In this document: positions 32,364 through 41,541 of the stretch, one piece after another
Layout of the letters: the number at the start of each line of letters is the position of its first letter
How positions within the stretch are numbered: position 1 is the first letter of the stretch
From: Streptomyces sp. TRM68367
GTDB taxonomy: Bacteria; Actinomycetota; Actinomycetes; Streptomycetales; Streptomycetaceae
Direction: 5' to 3'
DNA length: 64,000 nt
NCBI RefSeq assembly: GCF_014495685.1
Contig: NZ_JACTVI010000020.1
Coordinates: forward strand, 46,796-110,795
Notes under the pieces: generated by a model
Databases searched by the model: none
Told to the model about the DNA's origin: nothing
What the model saw: only the letters and a program-made list of their open reading frames with translations
Made by a program: the position numbers and the translations under genes

Positions 32364-34547
32364 TCAGCCCTCGGCGAGGTTCTGGCCTGTGCAGATGGCC
32401 AGAACCTCGGCCCCGTAGCGGTCGAGCTTGCGCTTCCCGACCCCCGGGATCCGTGCGAGCTCGTGCTCGTCCTCGGGGACCGTCTCGGCGATCGCCATGA
32501 GTGTCTTGTCCGTGAAGACGCAGAAGGCGGGCTGACCGCTGCGTCCTGCCTGATGGGCACGCCACTCGCGGAGCCGCTCGTAGAGGCCCTCGTCCATGTC
32601 GGAAGGGCAGTCCTCACAGCGCATCAGCTTCATCTCGCCCGCGTCGGTGAGCGTGCGCCCGCAGACCCGGCAGCGGGCGGGAGTTCGCTGCCTCCTTCCC
32701 GGGGCGGTAGCCCCGGTTCCGGTAACTCCCCGCTCGACTCCGCCCGCACCGCCGGCAGCGGCGCGGACCGCAGTGGCGGTCGAGCCGGGGCGCAGCCCGT
32801 CGAGGAAGCGGCTGGGGCAGCGGTTCGGGCGGCCGCCGGGCGAGCGGGCCAGCGCCCAGGAGACATGGAGGTGCTCGCGTGCGCGGGTGACGCCCACATA
32901 GAGGAGGCGGCGCTCCTCCTCGATCTGTTCGTCGGTCCTGGCGTAAGTGATCGGCATCATGCCCTCGGCGACGCCGACCAGGAACACGACGTCCCACTCC
33001 AGGCCCTTGGCCGAGTGCAGGGAAGCGAGGGTGACGCCCTGCACGGTGGGGGCATGCTGGGCATTCGCCCGCTCGTCGAGTTCGGCGACCAGGTCGCTCA
33101 GGGTGGCGCCGGGCCGGGCGGCGGCGAAGTCCTGCGCGAGGTTCACCAGGGCGGCCAGGGACTCCCAGCGCTCTCTGACCGCGCCGGAGCCGGCCGGGGG
33201 CTGCGGTGTCCAGCCCTCGCCGGAGAGGACGGCGCGCACCTGGGAGGGCAGGTCGACGGCATTGTCGAGGAGGGAGTCGTTGCCGCCGAAGCGGGCCGCG
33301 CCGCGCAGCGCGATGCCCGCCTTGCGCACCTCGGGGCGGTCGAAGAACCGCTCGGCTCCGCGCAGCTGGTAGGGCACTCCGACGTCGGCGAGGGCCTGTT
33401 CGTAGGTCTCGGACTGGGCGTTCGTCCGGAACAGGACGGCGATCTCGGCGGCCGGGACTCCGGCGTCGATGAGTTCGCGGATGCGGCGGGCGGCGCCCTC
33501 CGCCTCAGTGGGCTCGTCGGTGTACTCGGTGTAGACGGGCTCGGGGCCGGGGGCGCGCTGCGAGACCAGCTCCAGCCGGTGGTCGGCGGCGCGGCCGCGG
33601 GCCTGGGCGAGCAGGCCGTTGGCGAGGTGGACGACCTGGGGGGTGGAGCGGTAGTCGCGGACCAGCTTGACCACGGTGGCGCCGGGGTGGCGGGTGCGGA
33701 AGTCGAGCAGGTGGTCGGAGGTCGCCCCGGTGAACGAGTAGATCGTCTGGCTGGCGTCGCCGACCACGCACAGGTTGTCCCGCTCGCCCAGCCACAGTTC
33801 CAGCAGGCGCTGCTGGAGGGGGCTGACGTCCTGGTACTCGTCGACCACGAAGTGCTGGTACTGGGCGCGGACCTGCTCGGCGATGTCGTGCCGGTCCTGG
33901 AGGACGGCGACGGTGAGCAGCAGCACGTCCTCGAAGTCGATGACGGTGCGCTCGCGCTTGACGTCCTCGTAGGCGGAGTAGAGCTGGGCGATCTCGGCCG
34001 GGGCGCGGGGGGTCTCGCGGCCGGCCTTGACGGCGGCGAGCGCGTAGTCGGCGGGGACGGTCTGGGTGACCTTGGACCACTCGATCTCCGCGGTGACGTC
34101 CCGCAGCTCGCCCCGGTCGAGGCGGATGCGGCAGGCGGCGGCCGCGTCGGCGACGAGCTGGAACTTGCGGTCGGCCAGCCGGGGCATCGAGCCCCCGATC
34201 GCTTTCGGCCAGAAGTACTGGAGCTGGCGCAGGGCCGCCGAGTGGAACGTGCGCGCCTGGACGCCGGCGGCGCCGAGCTGCCGCAGCCGGCCACGCATCT
34301 CTCCGGCGGCGCGGTTGGTGAACGTGACGGCGAGGACGCTGGAAGGCTGAAGGATCCCGGCGCGCACGCCGTAGGCGATGCGGTGGGTGATCGCCCGGGT
34401 CTTGCCCGTGCCGGCGCCGGCCAGCACGCACACCGGACCGTGCAGGGCGGTTGCCACCTCGCGCTGCTCGGGGTCGAGCCCTTCGAGCACCGCGTCGGCA
34501 GAGTCCGGTACATGCGGGAAGAGCGTGGAGTGCGTTGCTGCTGTCAC
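32364..34547 (-). CDS. uvrD2: ATP-dependent DNA helicase UvrD2
   Basis: A 727-residue superfamily-1 helicase. Motifs: Walker A VLAGAGTGKTRAITHRI, Ia LAVTFTNRAAGEM, II FVVDEYQDVSPLQQ, III VVGDASQTIYSFTGA, IV VRDYRSTPQVV, V LASLHSAKGLEWDVVFLVG, VI LLYVGVTRAREHL. After the motor comes a four-Cys zinc element (CRVCGRTL...MRCEDCP) and a C-terminal HRDC domain (GIPGVGKRKLDRYG-type helix), the layout of actinobacterial UvrD2. It is a 3'-5' helicase, essential in mycobacteria. Start GTG 34547 (VTAATHSTLFPHVPDSAD); the frame stays open to 34826 but crosses the divergent SigR promoter, so the longer form is excluded. wblC is downstream on the same strand with its own promoter. Confidence 0.94.
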   Translation of the reverse strand: MTAATHSTLFPHVPDSADAVLEGLDPEQREVATALHGPVCVLAGAGTGKTRAITHRIAYGVRAGILQPSSVLAVTFTNRAAGEMRGRLRQLGAAGVQARTFHSAALRQLQYFWPKAIGGSMPRLADRKFQLVADAAAACRIRLDRGELRDVTAEIEWSKVTQTVPADYALAAVKAGRETPRAPAEIAQLYSAYEDVKRERTVIDFEDVLLLTVAVLQDRHDIAEQVRAQYQHFVVDEYQDVSPLQQRLLELWLGERDNLCVVGDASQTIYSFTGATSDHLLDFRTRHPGATVVKLVRDYRSTPQVVHLANGLLAQARGRAADHRLELVSQRAPGPEPVYTEYTDEPTEAEGAARRIRELIDAGVPAAEIAVLFRTNAQSETYEQALADVGVPYQLRGAERFFDRPEVRKAGIALRGAARFGGNDSLLDNAVDLPSQVRAVLSGEGWTPQPPAGSGAVRERWESLAALVNLAQDFAAARPGATLSDLVAELDERANAQHAPTVQGVTLASLHSAKGLEWDVVFLVGVAEGMMPITYARTDEQIEEERRLLYVGVTRAREHLHVSWALARSPGGRPNRCPSRFLDGLRPGSTATAVRAAAGGAGGVERGVTGTGATAPGRRQRTPARCRVCGRTLTDAGEMKLMRCEDCPSDMDEGLYERLREWRAHQAGRSGQPAFCVFTDKTLMAIAETVPEDEHELARIPGVGKRKLDRYGAEVLAICTGQNLAEG

Positions 34548-34662
34548 ACGGTCATGCTGCCAGGTCGCCGGAGACGGGTGAGCAGGTTGTCCACAGGCAG
34601 GCACTGTTAGTCGCATAGTCGCACTAATGCGGCAGGTGTCACCTCCCGCAGGGAACCCCGAC

Positions 34663-34689
34663 GGGAATGGTGGCCCTTTCAAGTACGTT
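34663..34689 (+). promoter_or_regulatory. SigR-type promoter of the mycoredoxin gene
   Basis: GGGAAT (34663-34668), exactly 18 bases, then GTT (34687-34689) match the SigR consensus GGAAT-N18-GTT with no mismatch. The start codon is 50 bp downstream. SigR is the thiol-oxidative-stress sigma factor of Streptomyces, and glutaredoxin-like mycoredoxins are members of its regulon, so sequence and context agree. Confidence 0.85.
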
Positions 34690-34738
34690 CCCTCACTGCG
34701 ACCACCCGCCCCCGAGCCACCTGAGGAGCGCGAGAGAC

Positions 34739-34996
34739 ATGCTGGGCACTGTGACGATGTACAGCACCACGTGGTGCGGCTACTGCCGCCGGCTGAAGAG
34801 CCAGATGGACCGCGAGGGGATCGCATACACCGAGATCAACATCGAGCAGGACCCGGAGTCCGCCGCGTTCGTGGAGAAGGCGAACGGCGGAAACCAGACG
34901 GTTCCCACTGTTCAGGTAGTTCCCTCCAGTGGTGGCGCCGAGGTCGTGATGACGAACCCGAGCCTTGCCCAGGTGAAGCAGGCGCTCGGCGTCTGA
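34739..34996 (+). CDS. mrx1: Mycoredoxin (mycothiol-dependent glutaredoxin-like protein)
   Basis: An 85-residue thioredoxin-fold protein: strand TVTMYSTTWCGYCRRLKSQM with the redox motif CGYC, cis-Pro in GNQTVPTVQV, and the C-terminal helix NPSLAQVKQALGV. The actinobacterial mycoredoxin Mrx1 uses mycothiol instead of glutathione to reduce mixed disulfides. ATG 34739 follows GAGGAGCGCGAG and gives the standard family length. It has a SigR promoter upstream and is divergent from uvrD2, as in mycobacteria. A clean terminator follows at 35010-35042, so the gene is monocistronic. Confidence 0.93.
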   Translation: MLGTVTMYSTTWCGYCRRLKSQMDREGIAYTEINIEQDPESAAFVEKANGGNQTVPTVQVVPSSGGAEVVMTNPSLAQVKQALGV

Positions 34997-35009
34997 CCGG
35001 CGTGACGCA

Positions 35010-35042
35010 CAACCCCTGATCGGCCTGGAGCTGATCAGGGGT
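35010..35042. terminator. Terminator after mycoredoxin
   Basis: AACCCCTGATC pairs with GATCAGGGGTT over 11 bp, with an 11-base loop and a following TT run. It may also serve nudC, which ends 143 bp further on the opposite strand. Confidence 0.85.
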
Positions 35043-35185
35043 TTTGTGTACTCCTGAGTGCCGTGCCGTCAGCTCTGGCCGATTGTGTTCTTCCCGCTGG
35101 GCTTGTCCTCGAACGGGCGAAACCGATGAGCTGCCGGTGATCGTGTTCGTCATGATCGAGACCGCCTCAGAACTCGTCTCAGCCG

Positions 35186-36130
35186 TCAGGCGGTGCTCCG
35201 CGCCGGCAGCGGCTTGCCGTACCAGAGCTCGATCAGGCGGGCGGCGATCGAGATGCCGTACGGCGGGAGGACCTCGCCGGACTCGAAGGCGGCGCGCAGC
35301 TCATCGCGGGAGAACCAGCGGGCCTCGTGGATCTCGTCGCCGTCGACGTCGATCTCGGTCGTGGTGGCGCGGGCCACGAAACCCAGCATGAGGCTGGACG
35401 GGAAGGGCCAGGGCTGGCTGGCGATGTACTCGACCTGGCCGACCGTGACGCCCACCTCCTCGTGGACCTCGCGGCGCACCGACTGCTCGACGGACTCACC
35501 GGGCTCGACGAACCCGGCGAGCGTCGAGAAGCGGCCCTCGGGCCAGTGGACCTGACGGCCGAGCAGGAGGCGGTCGTCCTCGTCGGTGACCGCCATGATC
35601 ACGGCGGGGTCGGTGCGCGGGTAGTGCTCGGCGCCGCAGGCAGGGCAGCGGCGGATGTGGCCGGCCGCGGCGATGACGGTGCGCTCACCGCAGCGGGAGC
35701 AGAAGCGGTGCGTGCGCTGCCAGTTCTCCAGGCCGACCGCGTGCACCATCAGGGCCGTGTCGCGCGGCGACAGCAGCAGTCCGGCCTCGCGCAGGCCGGC
35801 CGGGCGGGCGGAGTCGTCCATGCGGCCGGGCAGCGCGTCCTTCTGGAGGGCGAAGTAGCTGACGCCGTCCTCGTCGAGGCCGAGGAAGTAGCGGTGCGCC
35901 TCGGTGAGCGGAGCCTCGAAGGAGGGCGTCATGACGAGTTCGGTGCACCCGTCCGCCGTCTCGTCGATGAGGACCTGACCGCCGGAGACCACGAAACAGC
36001 GCGTCGAGGGGTGGCTCCACGCCGCCGCGAGCCAGGCCTCGTCGAGCCGGTGGTGCGCGGCCCGGTCGATGCCGCTCGGGGCGGTGAGCGAGATGGGGCG
36101 GTCGGTGGTGTGGTCGGTCCAGGTGGTCAC
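35186..36130 (-). CDS. nudC: NAD+ diphosphatase / NADH pyrophosphatase
   Basis: A 314-residue NudC. A zinc ribbon joins the two halves (RFCSRCGERT...RRCPACGAEHYPRTDPAVI), then the Nudix box GFVEPGESVEQSVRREVHEE-VG and the diagnostic SQPWPFPSSLMLGF motif (SQPWPFPxS) of NADH diphosphatases. NudC hydrolyses NAD(H) to NMN(H) and AMP and removes NAD caps from RNA 5' ends. GTG 36130 (VTTWTDHTTDRP) is chosen with GGAAG 6-7 bp upstream; a TTG four codons earlier is less likely. The M20 peptidase gene upstream is on the same strand, 156 bp away. Confidence 0.95.
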   Translation of the reverse strand: MTTWTDHTTDRPISLTAPSGIDRAAHHRLDEAWLAAAWSHPSTRCFVVSGGQVLIDETADGCTELVMTPSFEAPLTEAHRYFLGLDEDGVSYFALQKDALPGRMDDSARPAGLREAGLLLSPRDTALMVHAVGLENWQRTHRFCSRCGERTVIAAAGHIRRCPACGAEHYPRTDPAVIMAVTDEDDRLLLGRQVHWPEGRFSTLAGFVEPGESVEQSVRREVHEEVGVTVGQVEYIASQPWPFPSSLMLGFVARATTTEIDVDGDEIHEARWFSRDELRAAFESGEVLPPYGISIAARLIELWYGKPLPARSTA

Positions 36131-36286
36131 GGGTGCTTCCAACTCCCCCGGTGGAACGGTGTGGGGCGGCGGGCGGTTCAGCGGGACGTGGGGCGGGACG
36201 GGACCGGATCCGGCAGGGTTCGGCGGTGCGGGAGGGCCTTTCCAGTGTGGCCCGCGCGGGATGCCGATCCGGACGGCCGGAGGGAC

Positions 36287-37699
36287 TCAGGGCACATGGC
36301 GCCAGTGCTCGGCGAGATCGCTCCACAGGTGTGCGGCTGCCTCGGCGCCCTTGAGGAGCCGGTCCAGCCCGACCTTCTCGTTCGGGGCGTGCCAGCCGTC
36401 GGACGGGACGGAGATGCCGAGGAAGAGCACCGGCGCACCGAGGACCTCCTGGAGGTCCGCGGCCGGTCCCGATCCGCCCGCGCGCGTGAAGCGGACCGGT
36501 CTGTCGAAGGCGCGTCCCATGGCGCGGACCACGGACTGCAGGGCCGGGTGGTCCAGCGGTGTCAGGCACGGGCGGGTGGCCGGGGCGAACTCGGTCTCGC
36601 AGCGGATCCCGGCGGGCACCTGCGCGGCGATCCAGGCGCGGACGGCCTTCTCGATGTGGTCGGGGTCCTGGCCCGCGACCAGCCGGAAGGACACCTTCAC
36701 CAGGGCGGAGGACGGGATGATGGTCTTGCTGCCGGGTCCCTGATAGCCGCCGCCGATGCCGTTGACCTCGGCGGTGGGGCGGGCCCAGAGGCGCTCCAGC
36801 GTGGTGTACCCGGCCTCGCCGTGGGTGGCGTACGACCTGGCGGTGCGCAGCCACTGCTCCTCGTCGAAGGGCAGTTCGGCGAGGAGTTCGCGCTCGCGGT
36901 CGGTGAGTTCTACGACGCCGTCGTAAAAGCCCGGCACCGTCACGCGCGCGTGCTCGTCGTGCAGGGCGGCGACGAGGCGGGCGGCGGCCATGGCCGGGTT
37001 GGGTACGGCGCCGCCGAAGGCGCCGGAGTGGATGTCCTGGTCGGGGCCGTACAGCCGGATCTCGCACTCGGCGAGGCCGCGCATGCCGGTACACACCGTG
37101 GGGGTGTCGGCGGACCACATGCCGGTGTCGGAGACGATCACGGCGTCGGCGGCGAGCCGGTCGGCGTACCGCTCGACGAGGGCCCTGAAGTGCGGGGAGC
37201 CGCACTCCTCCTCACCCTCGATCAGCACCTTGAGGTGGACGGCGGGGCTTGTGCGGCCGGTGGCGGCGAGGTGGGCGCGGACACCGAGGGTGTGGAAGAA
37301 CACCTGGCCCTTGTCGTCGGCCGCCCCGCGCGCGTAGAGGCGGTTTTCGCGGACGACGGGTTCGAAGGGCTCGCTGTCCCAGCCGTCCTCGCGGGCGGCG
37401 GGCTGCACGTCGTGGTGGCCGTAGACCAGGACCGTGGGGGCCTCGGGGTCGGTGGAGGGCCACTCGGCGAAGACGGCGGGAGCGCCCGGGGTGTGCCACA
37501 CCTCGGCGACCGGGAAGCCGGTCTCCTCGAGCTCCGCGGCGAGCCAGTCGGCACTGCGCCGTACGTCGGGCGCGTGGTCGGGCCAGGCCGACACCGACGG
37601 GATGCGCAGCCACTCTGCGAGGTCGTCGAGGAAGGCGGCACGGTGCTGCGCGATGTACGTGCGGACGGCGCTGACGGCACTGTCAACGGACTGGCTCAT
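36287..37699 (-). CDS. M20-family dipeptidase
   Basis: A 470-residue zinc peptidase of the M20 family (ArgE/DapE/CPG2/carnosinase type). Motifs: VLVYGHHDVQPAAREDGWDS (His ligand and catalytic Asp), LYARGAADDKGQV (bridging Asp), VLIEGEEECGSPH (catalytic Glu pair) and SDTGMW. The lid/dimer domain is inserted at about 190-335, and the final His ligand is in DGWHAPNEKV. Members with GEEECGS are usually metal-dependent dipeptidases. ATG 37699 is selected over an upstream in-frame ATG because it begins the conserved helix. The adnB stop is 11 bp away on the same strand, so the helicase operon may continue into this gene. Confidence 0.93.
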   Translation of the reverse strand: MSQSVDSAVSAVRTYIAQHRAAFLDDLAEWLRIPSVSAWPDHAPDVRRSADWLAAELEETGFPVAEVWHTPGAPAVFAEWPSTDPEAPTVLVYGHHDVQPAAREDGWDSEPFEPVVRENRLYARGAADDKGQVFFHTLGVRAHLAATGRTSPAVHLKVLIEGEEECGSPHFRALVERYADRLAADAVIVSDTGMWSADTPTVCTGMRGLAECEIRLYGPDQDIHSGAFGGAVPNPAMAAARLVAALHDEHARVTVPGFYDGVVELTDRERELLAELPFDEEQWLRTARSYATHGEAGYTTLERLWARPTAEVNGIGGGYQGPGSKTIIPSSALVKVSFRLVAGQDPDHIEKAVRAWIAAQVPAGIRCETEFAPATRPCLTPLDHPALQSVVRAMGRAFDRPVRFTRAGGSGPAADLQEVLGAPVLFLGISVPSDGWHAPNEKVGLDRLLKGAEAAAHLWSDLAEHWRHVP

Positions 37700-37709
37700 G
37701 GTCACGAGC

Positions 37710-40700
37710 CTATCGGCCCGCTCCAACATCCCGGTCGTGCGGTTCGTCACCGGACGGCTCACCCAGCAGCAGCCGCTCCAGCTCGGCCCGGCCGGGCAGG
37801 TTACCGGGCCGTACGACCTCGCCGCTGCGGACGTACAGGAACGCGGCCGTGACCGACTCCACGGGAACGCCCTGCTGCTCGGCCCAGGCGAGCCGGTACA
37901 CCGCGAGCTGGAGCGGGTCGGCGGTGCGTGTGCGGCTGGTCTTCCAGTCGACGATCTCGTACGTCGCCCCGTCCCCGTCGCCCTCCTTGTAGACGGCGTC
38001 GATACGGCCCCGCACGACGCGGCCGGCGATCGCGAGCTGGAAGGGGGCCTCCACGCGATAGGGGGTGCGGTGCGCGTAGGCGGTGCGTTCGAAGGCGTCC
38101 TTGAGGGCCTCCAGGTCGCGTTCGTCGGCGATCTCGGCGTCGCTGCCGGGCAGGTCGTCCGGGGTCGGCACGGGCAGGGTGAGTTCTTCGAAGCGGGTCT
38201 CGATCCAGGCGTGGAAGCGGGTGCCGCGCCGGGCCGCGGGCTGCGGCGGGCGGGGCATGGGGCGGGCCAGCTCCTGCGCGAGGCCGTCCGGGTCGGCGGC
38301 CAGGCGCAGCAGCTGGGACGCGGTCAGCGAGGCGGGCAGGGGCACCTCGGTGACGCGCTCGCGGGCGCGCAGCAGTTCTCCGGTGAGGGCGTCGAGGTCG
38401 CGGTCCCAGGAGGCGACGGTGCGGGCTTCTTCGGGGGTGAGGTGGTTCGGCTCGTCCACCGGGGGGTGCTCGGGGCTCGGCTCCGGCCGACGTCCCCCGG
38501 TGCCCGACGCGGGCCGGCGCTCCCCGGTGCCCGGCTCGGTCCGGTGCCCCGCAGGGCGCGCCTCCGGTCGACTGCCGGCAAGACCGTGCTCCGGCGACCG
38601 GTGGTGCTCCGGCTCCTGCCCGGGCTCCTCAGGGTGGCTGCGCGGGCCGTCCGCCCCGCCGGGACGCCCGGTCGCGTCCGGTGCGGATGCCTGGTGCGGG
38701 ACGGTGGGGCGGTCCGTCGGCAGGGAGTCCCAGGTGTCCGGGTCCTCCGCGAAGAAGTCCTCCTCGAAGTCCTCCGCGAAGCCCTCCGCGAAGAAGGGGG
38801 CGTCGCCCTCGTCGGGGGCGAGCTCGTCGTCGTCCGGGGGCGGGGGCCAGTCCGGGTCGTCGTAGGTGTCCGGGTCGGGTACGGCCGCGGGGTGGCCGTC
38901 CGCGTGGGAGGCGAGGTCGTCCAGGTGGGCCAGGACGGTCTCGGCGGCCGCCCGGCGTCGGGCGAGGGCGTCCGCGTCCAGGGGCAGCGGCCACACCTGG
39001 TCGGCGGTGGCGCGGTGCAGCGCCGGGTTCTCCTCGTCCTCGGCCGGTTCGTCCGCCCACGCCTCGATCTCGCCGTAAACGGCCGCGCAGTGTTCGTACA
39101 GTGCCTGCAGGAACTCGGACGGGCCGCGCGGCTTCTTCTGGGCGGGTCCCCACCAGTGGCCGGAGCCGAGGAGCAGGGTGCGGGGGCGGGTGAAGGTGAC
39201 GTAGCCGAGGCGGAGTTCCTCGGTGTGCTGGTGGTCCTTCATGGCCTCGTGGAAGACCTTCAGGCCCCGGGAGTCCCAGGAATCGACGCCGGGCAGCGTG
39301 TCGGCGTCGCCGCGCAGTCCGTGCGGCAGCACCTTGCCCTGCGCGGTCCACTTCTCGCGGCCCTGGGTGCTGGGGAAGGTGCCGGTGACCAGGCCGGGGA
39401 CGGCGACCACGTCCCACTCCAGGCCCTTGGACTTGTGCGCGGTGAGCACCTTGACGGTGTTCTCGCCGCCGGGGAGGGCGTTGTCGAGGCCCTTCTCGTA
39501 CTGGGCAGCGGTACGCAGGAAGCCGAGGAAGGCGAGCAGGGTGGCCTCGTTGTCGCCGACGGCGAAGGAGGCGGCGACGTCGAGGAAGTTGGACAGGGTC
39601 TCGCGGCGGCGGGCGGCCAGGGCGTGCGGGGACGCCGACAGCTCGACCTCCAGGCCGGTGACGGCGAGTACGCGGTGCAGGACGTCCATCAGCGGGTCGG
39701 ACAGGGAGCGGCGCAGCTCGCGCAGTTCGGTGGCAAGGCGGGCGAACCGCACGCGCGCGTCCGGTGAGAAGGGCAGCCCGTCGTCGTCCCCGGTGCCGTC
39801 GGCGCTGAACAGGGGTGTCTCCAGGAACGTGTCGAGGGCGTCGGCGAGCGAGATCACCTCGGCCGGGTCGACGCCCTCGACGGCCGCGGCGAGCCGGTGG
39901 TCCGGGTCGCCGTCGCCGTCCACGCGCGCGTGGGCCACCAGGAGCCGGGCGCGCCGCCCCAGGAGGGCGAGGTCGCGGGGGCCGATGCGCCAGCGCGGGC
40001 CGGTCAGCAGGCGGACGAGGGCGGCGTTGGCGCCGGGGTCCTGGAGGACCTCGCACACGGCGACGAGGTCGGCGATCTCGGGCAGGTGCAGCAGCCCGGA
40101 CAGGCCGACCACCTCCACGGGGATGTCCCGGGCCACGAGCGCACCCTGGATCTGCGCGAAGTCGGTCGCCGTACGGCACAGGACGGCGATCTCGGCGGGG
40201 GCCTTGCCGGTGTGCACGAGGTGGGCGACGGAGTCGGCGACCCATTCGATCTCCTCGGCGTGGGTGCGCAGCAGGGCGCAGCGCACCAGGCCGTCGCGTT
40301 CGGCGCCGGGTGCCGGGCGGAGCGCCTCCACGCCCGCATGCATCGCGCGCAGGGGCTCGGCGAGGCCGTTGGCGAGGTCGAGGAGGCGGCCGCCGCTGCG
40401 GCGGTTCTCGCTGAGCGCCTGGCGGGTGGCAGGGCGGCCGTCGGCGTGCGCGAAATGCTCGGGGAAGTCGTCGAGGTTGGCGACGGAGGCGCCGCGCCAG
40501 CCGTAGATCGCCTGGCAGGGGTCGCCGACCGCGGTGACCGGATGGCCGGTGCCGCCGCCGAACAGGCCCACCAGGAGGATGCGTTGGGCGACGGAGGTGT
40601 CCTGGTACTCGTCCAGGAGCACCACGCGAAACTCGTCGCGGAGGCTACGGCCCACTTCGGGGATCTGAGCGAGCTGTGCCGACAGCGCGATCTGGTCGCC

Positions 40701-41420
40701 GAAGTCGAGCAGGTCGCGTTCGCGCTTGGCGGCCCGGTAGCGGAGCACCAGGTCGGCGAGTTCGCGACGGGCGGCGGCGGCCTCGGGGACCTTGCGCAGG
40801 TCGGCGTTGGTGAGCTTGGCGCCCTGCAGGGTGCGCAGCAGTTCGGCGTCGTACGCGCGCACGTCCTCGGGCGTGACGAGGTGTTCGGCGAGCTCGGCGT
40901 CGAGGACGAGGAGGTCGCCGACCAGGTCCGGGAAGGAGCGGGTGAGCGCGGGGTAGGGGCCGGGGGCCTCGCGCAGCACACGGGCGGCGAGCTGGAAGCG
41001 GGTGGCGTCGGCGAGCAGGCGGGCGGTCGGTTCGAGCCCGATGCGCAGGCCGTGGTCGGTCAGCAGGCGGCCCGCGAAGGCGTGGTACGTGGAGATCACC
41101 GGCTCGCCCGGCGGGTTGTCCGGGTCGATGACGTCCGGGCCGGTGACACCGGCCTTGATCAGCGCCTTGCGTACGCGCTCGGCGAGCTCTCCGGCGGCCT
41201 TGTTGGTGAAAGTCAGCCCGAGGACCTGTTCGGGGGCGACCTGGCCGGTGCCGACCAGCCACACCACACGCGCCGCCATCACCGTCGTCTTGCCCGACCC
41301 GGCGCCGGCCACGATCACCTGCGGGGCGGGCGGCGCGGTGATGCAGGCCGTCTGCTCCGGGGTGAACGGGATGCCGAGGAGCTCCTTGAGCTGATCGGGA
41401 TCGGTGATACGTGCGGGCAC
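37710..41420 (-). CDS. adnB: AdnB-type helicase-nuclease subunit (UvrD helicase plus RecB nuclease)
   Basis: A 1,236-residue protein: UvrD-type motor with Walker A VAGAGSGKTTVMAARVV, VLLDEYQDTSVAQRILLVG and HKSKGLEWDVVAVPGL, then a C-terminal RecB-like nuclease with YEIVDWKTSRT (motif II/III Asp-x-Lys), without Fe-S cysteines. This matches AdnB, the second subunit of the AdnAB end-resection machine that actinobacteria use in place of RecBCD/AddAB. A ~200-residue acidic and Pro/Glu/Arg-rich insert (PPPPDDDELAPDEGDAP, EDFEEDFFAEDPDTW) separates motor and nuclease and makes it longer than mycobacterial AdnB (about 1,100). GTG 41420 is chosen; the longer frame begins in the intergenic region. adnA is 121 bp upstream, same strand. 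Confidence 0.9.
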   Translation of the reverse strand: MPARITDPDQLKELLGIPFTPEQTACITAPPAPQVIVAGAGSGKTTVMAARVVWLVGTGQVAPEQVLGLTFTNKAAGELAERVRKALIKAGVTGPDVIDPDNPPGEPVISTYHAFAGRLLTDHGLRIGLEPTARLLADATRFQLAARVLREAPGPYPALTRSFPDLVGDLLVLDAELAEHLVTPEDVRAYDAELLRTLQGAKLTNADLRKVPEAAAARRELADLVLRYRAAKRERDLLDFGDQIALSAQLAQIPEVGRSLRDEFRVVLLDEYQDTSVAQRILLVGLFGGGTGHPVTAVGDPCQAIYGWRGASVANLDDFPEHFAHADGRPATRQALSENRRSGGRLLDLANGLAEPLRAMHAGVEALRPAPGAERDGLVRCALLRTHAEEIEWVADSVAHLVHTGKAPAEIAVLCRTATDFAQIQGALVARDIPVEVVGLSGLLHLPEIADLVAVCEVLQDPGANAALVRLLTGPRWRIGPRDLALLGRRARLLVAHARVDGDGDPDHRLAAAVEGVDPAEVISLADALDTFLETPLFSADGTGDDDGLPFSPDARVRFARLATELRELRRSLSDPLMDVLHRVLAVTGLEVELSASPHALAARRRETLSNFLDVAASFAVGDNEATLLAFLGFLRTAAQYEKGLDNALPGGENTVKVLTAHKSKGLEWDVVAVPGLVTGTFPSTQGREKWTAQGKVLPHGLRGDADTLPGVDSWDSRGLKVFHEAMKDHQHTEELRLGYVTFTRPRTLLLGSGHWWGPAQKKPRGPSEFLQALYEHCAAVYGEIEAWADEPAEDEENPALHRATADQVWPLPLDADALARRRAAAETVLAHLDDLASHADGHPAAVPDPDTYDDPDWPPPPDDDELAPDEGDAPFFAEGFAEDFEEDFFAEDPDTWDSLPTDRPTVPHQASAPDATGRPGGADGPRSHPEEPGQEPEHHRSPEHGLAGSRPEARPAGHRTEPGTGERRPASGTGGRRPEPSPEHPPVDEPNHLTPEEARTVASWDRDLDALTGELLRARERVTEVPLPASLTASQLLRLAADPDGLAQELARPMPRPPQPAARRGTRFHAWIETRFEELTLPVPTPDDLPGSDAEIADERDLEALKDAFERTAYAHRTPYRVEAPFQLAIAGRVVRGRIDAVYKEGDGDGATYEIVDWKTSRTRTADPLQLAVYRLAWAEQQGVPVESVTAAFLYVRSGEVVRPGNLPGRAELERLLLGEPSGDEPHDRDVGAGR

Positions 41421-41541
41421 CTCAGAGAGGCTAGCGGCGAGCACTGACAGCAGATGCCGGATCGGCCGCGGGGCCTGGAGAAGCACAGTTCAGCACACAT
41501 GGTGCGGTTGATCACGCCAGTAACGGAATTGATCACACCGT

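Noticed and set aside
32364..34826. UvrD2 starting at 34826 (820 aa)
   Set aside because: The first 93 residues would overlap the divergent SigR promoter and the mycoredoxin start, and are not helicase-like.
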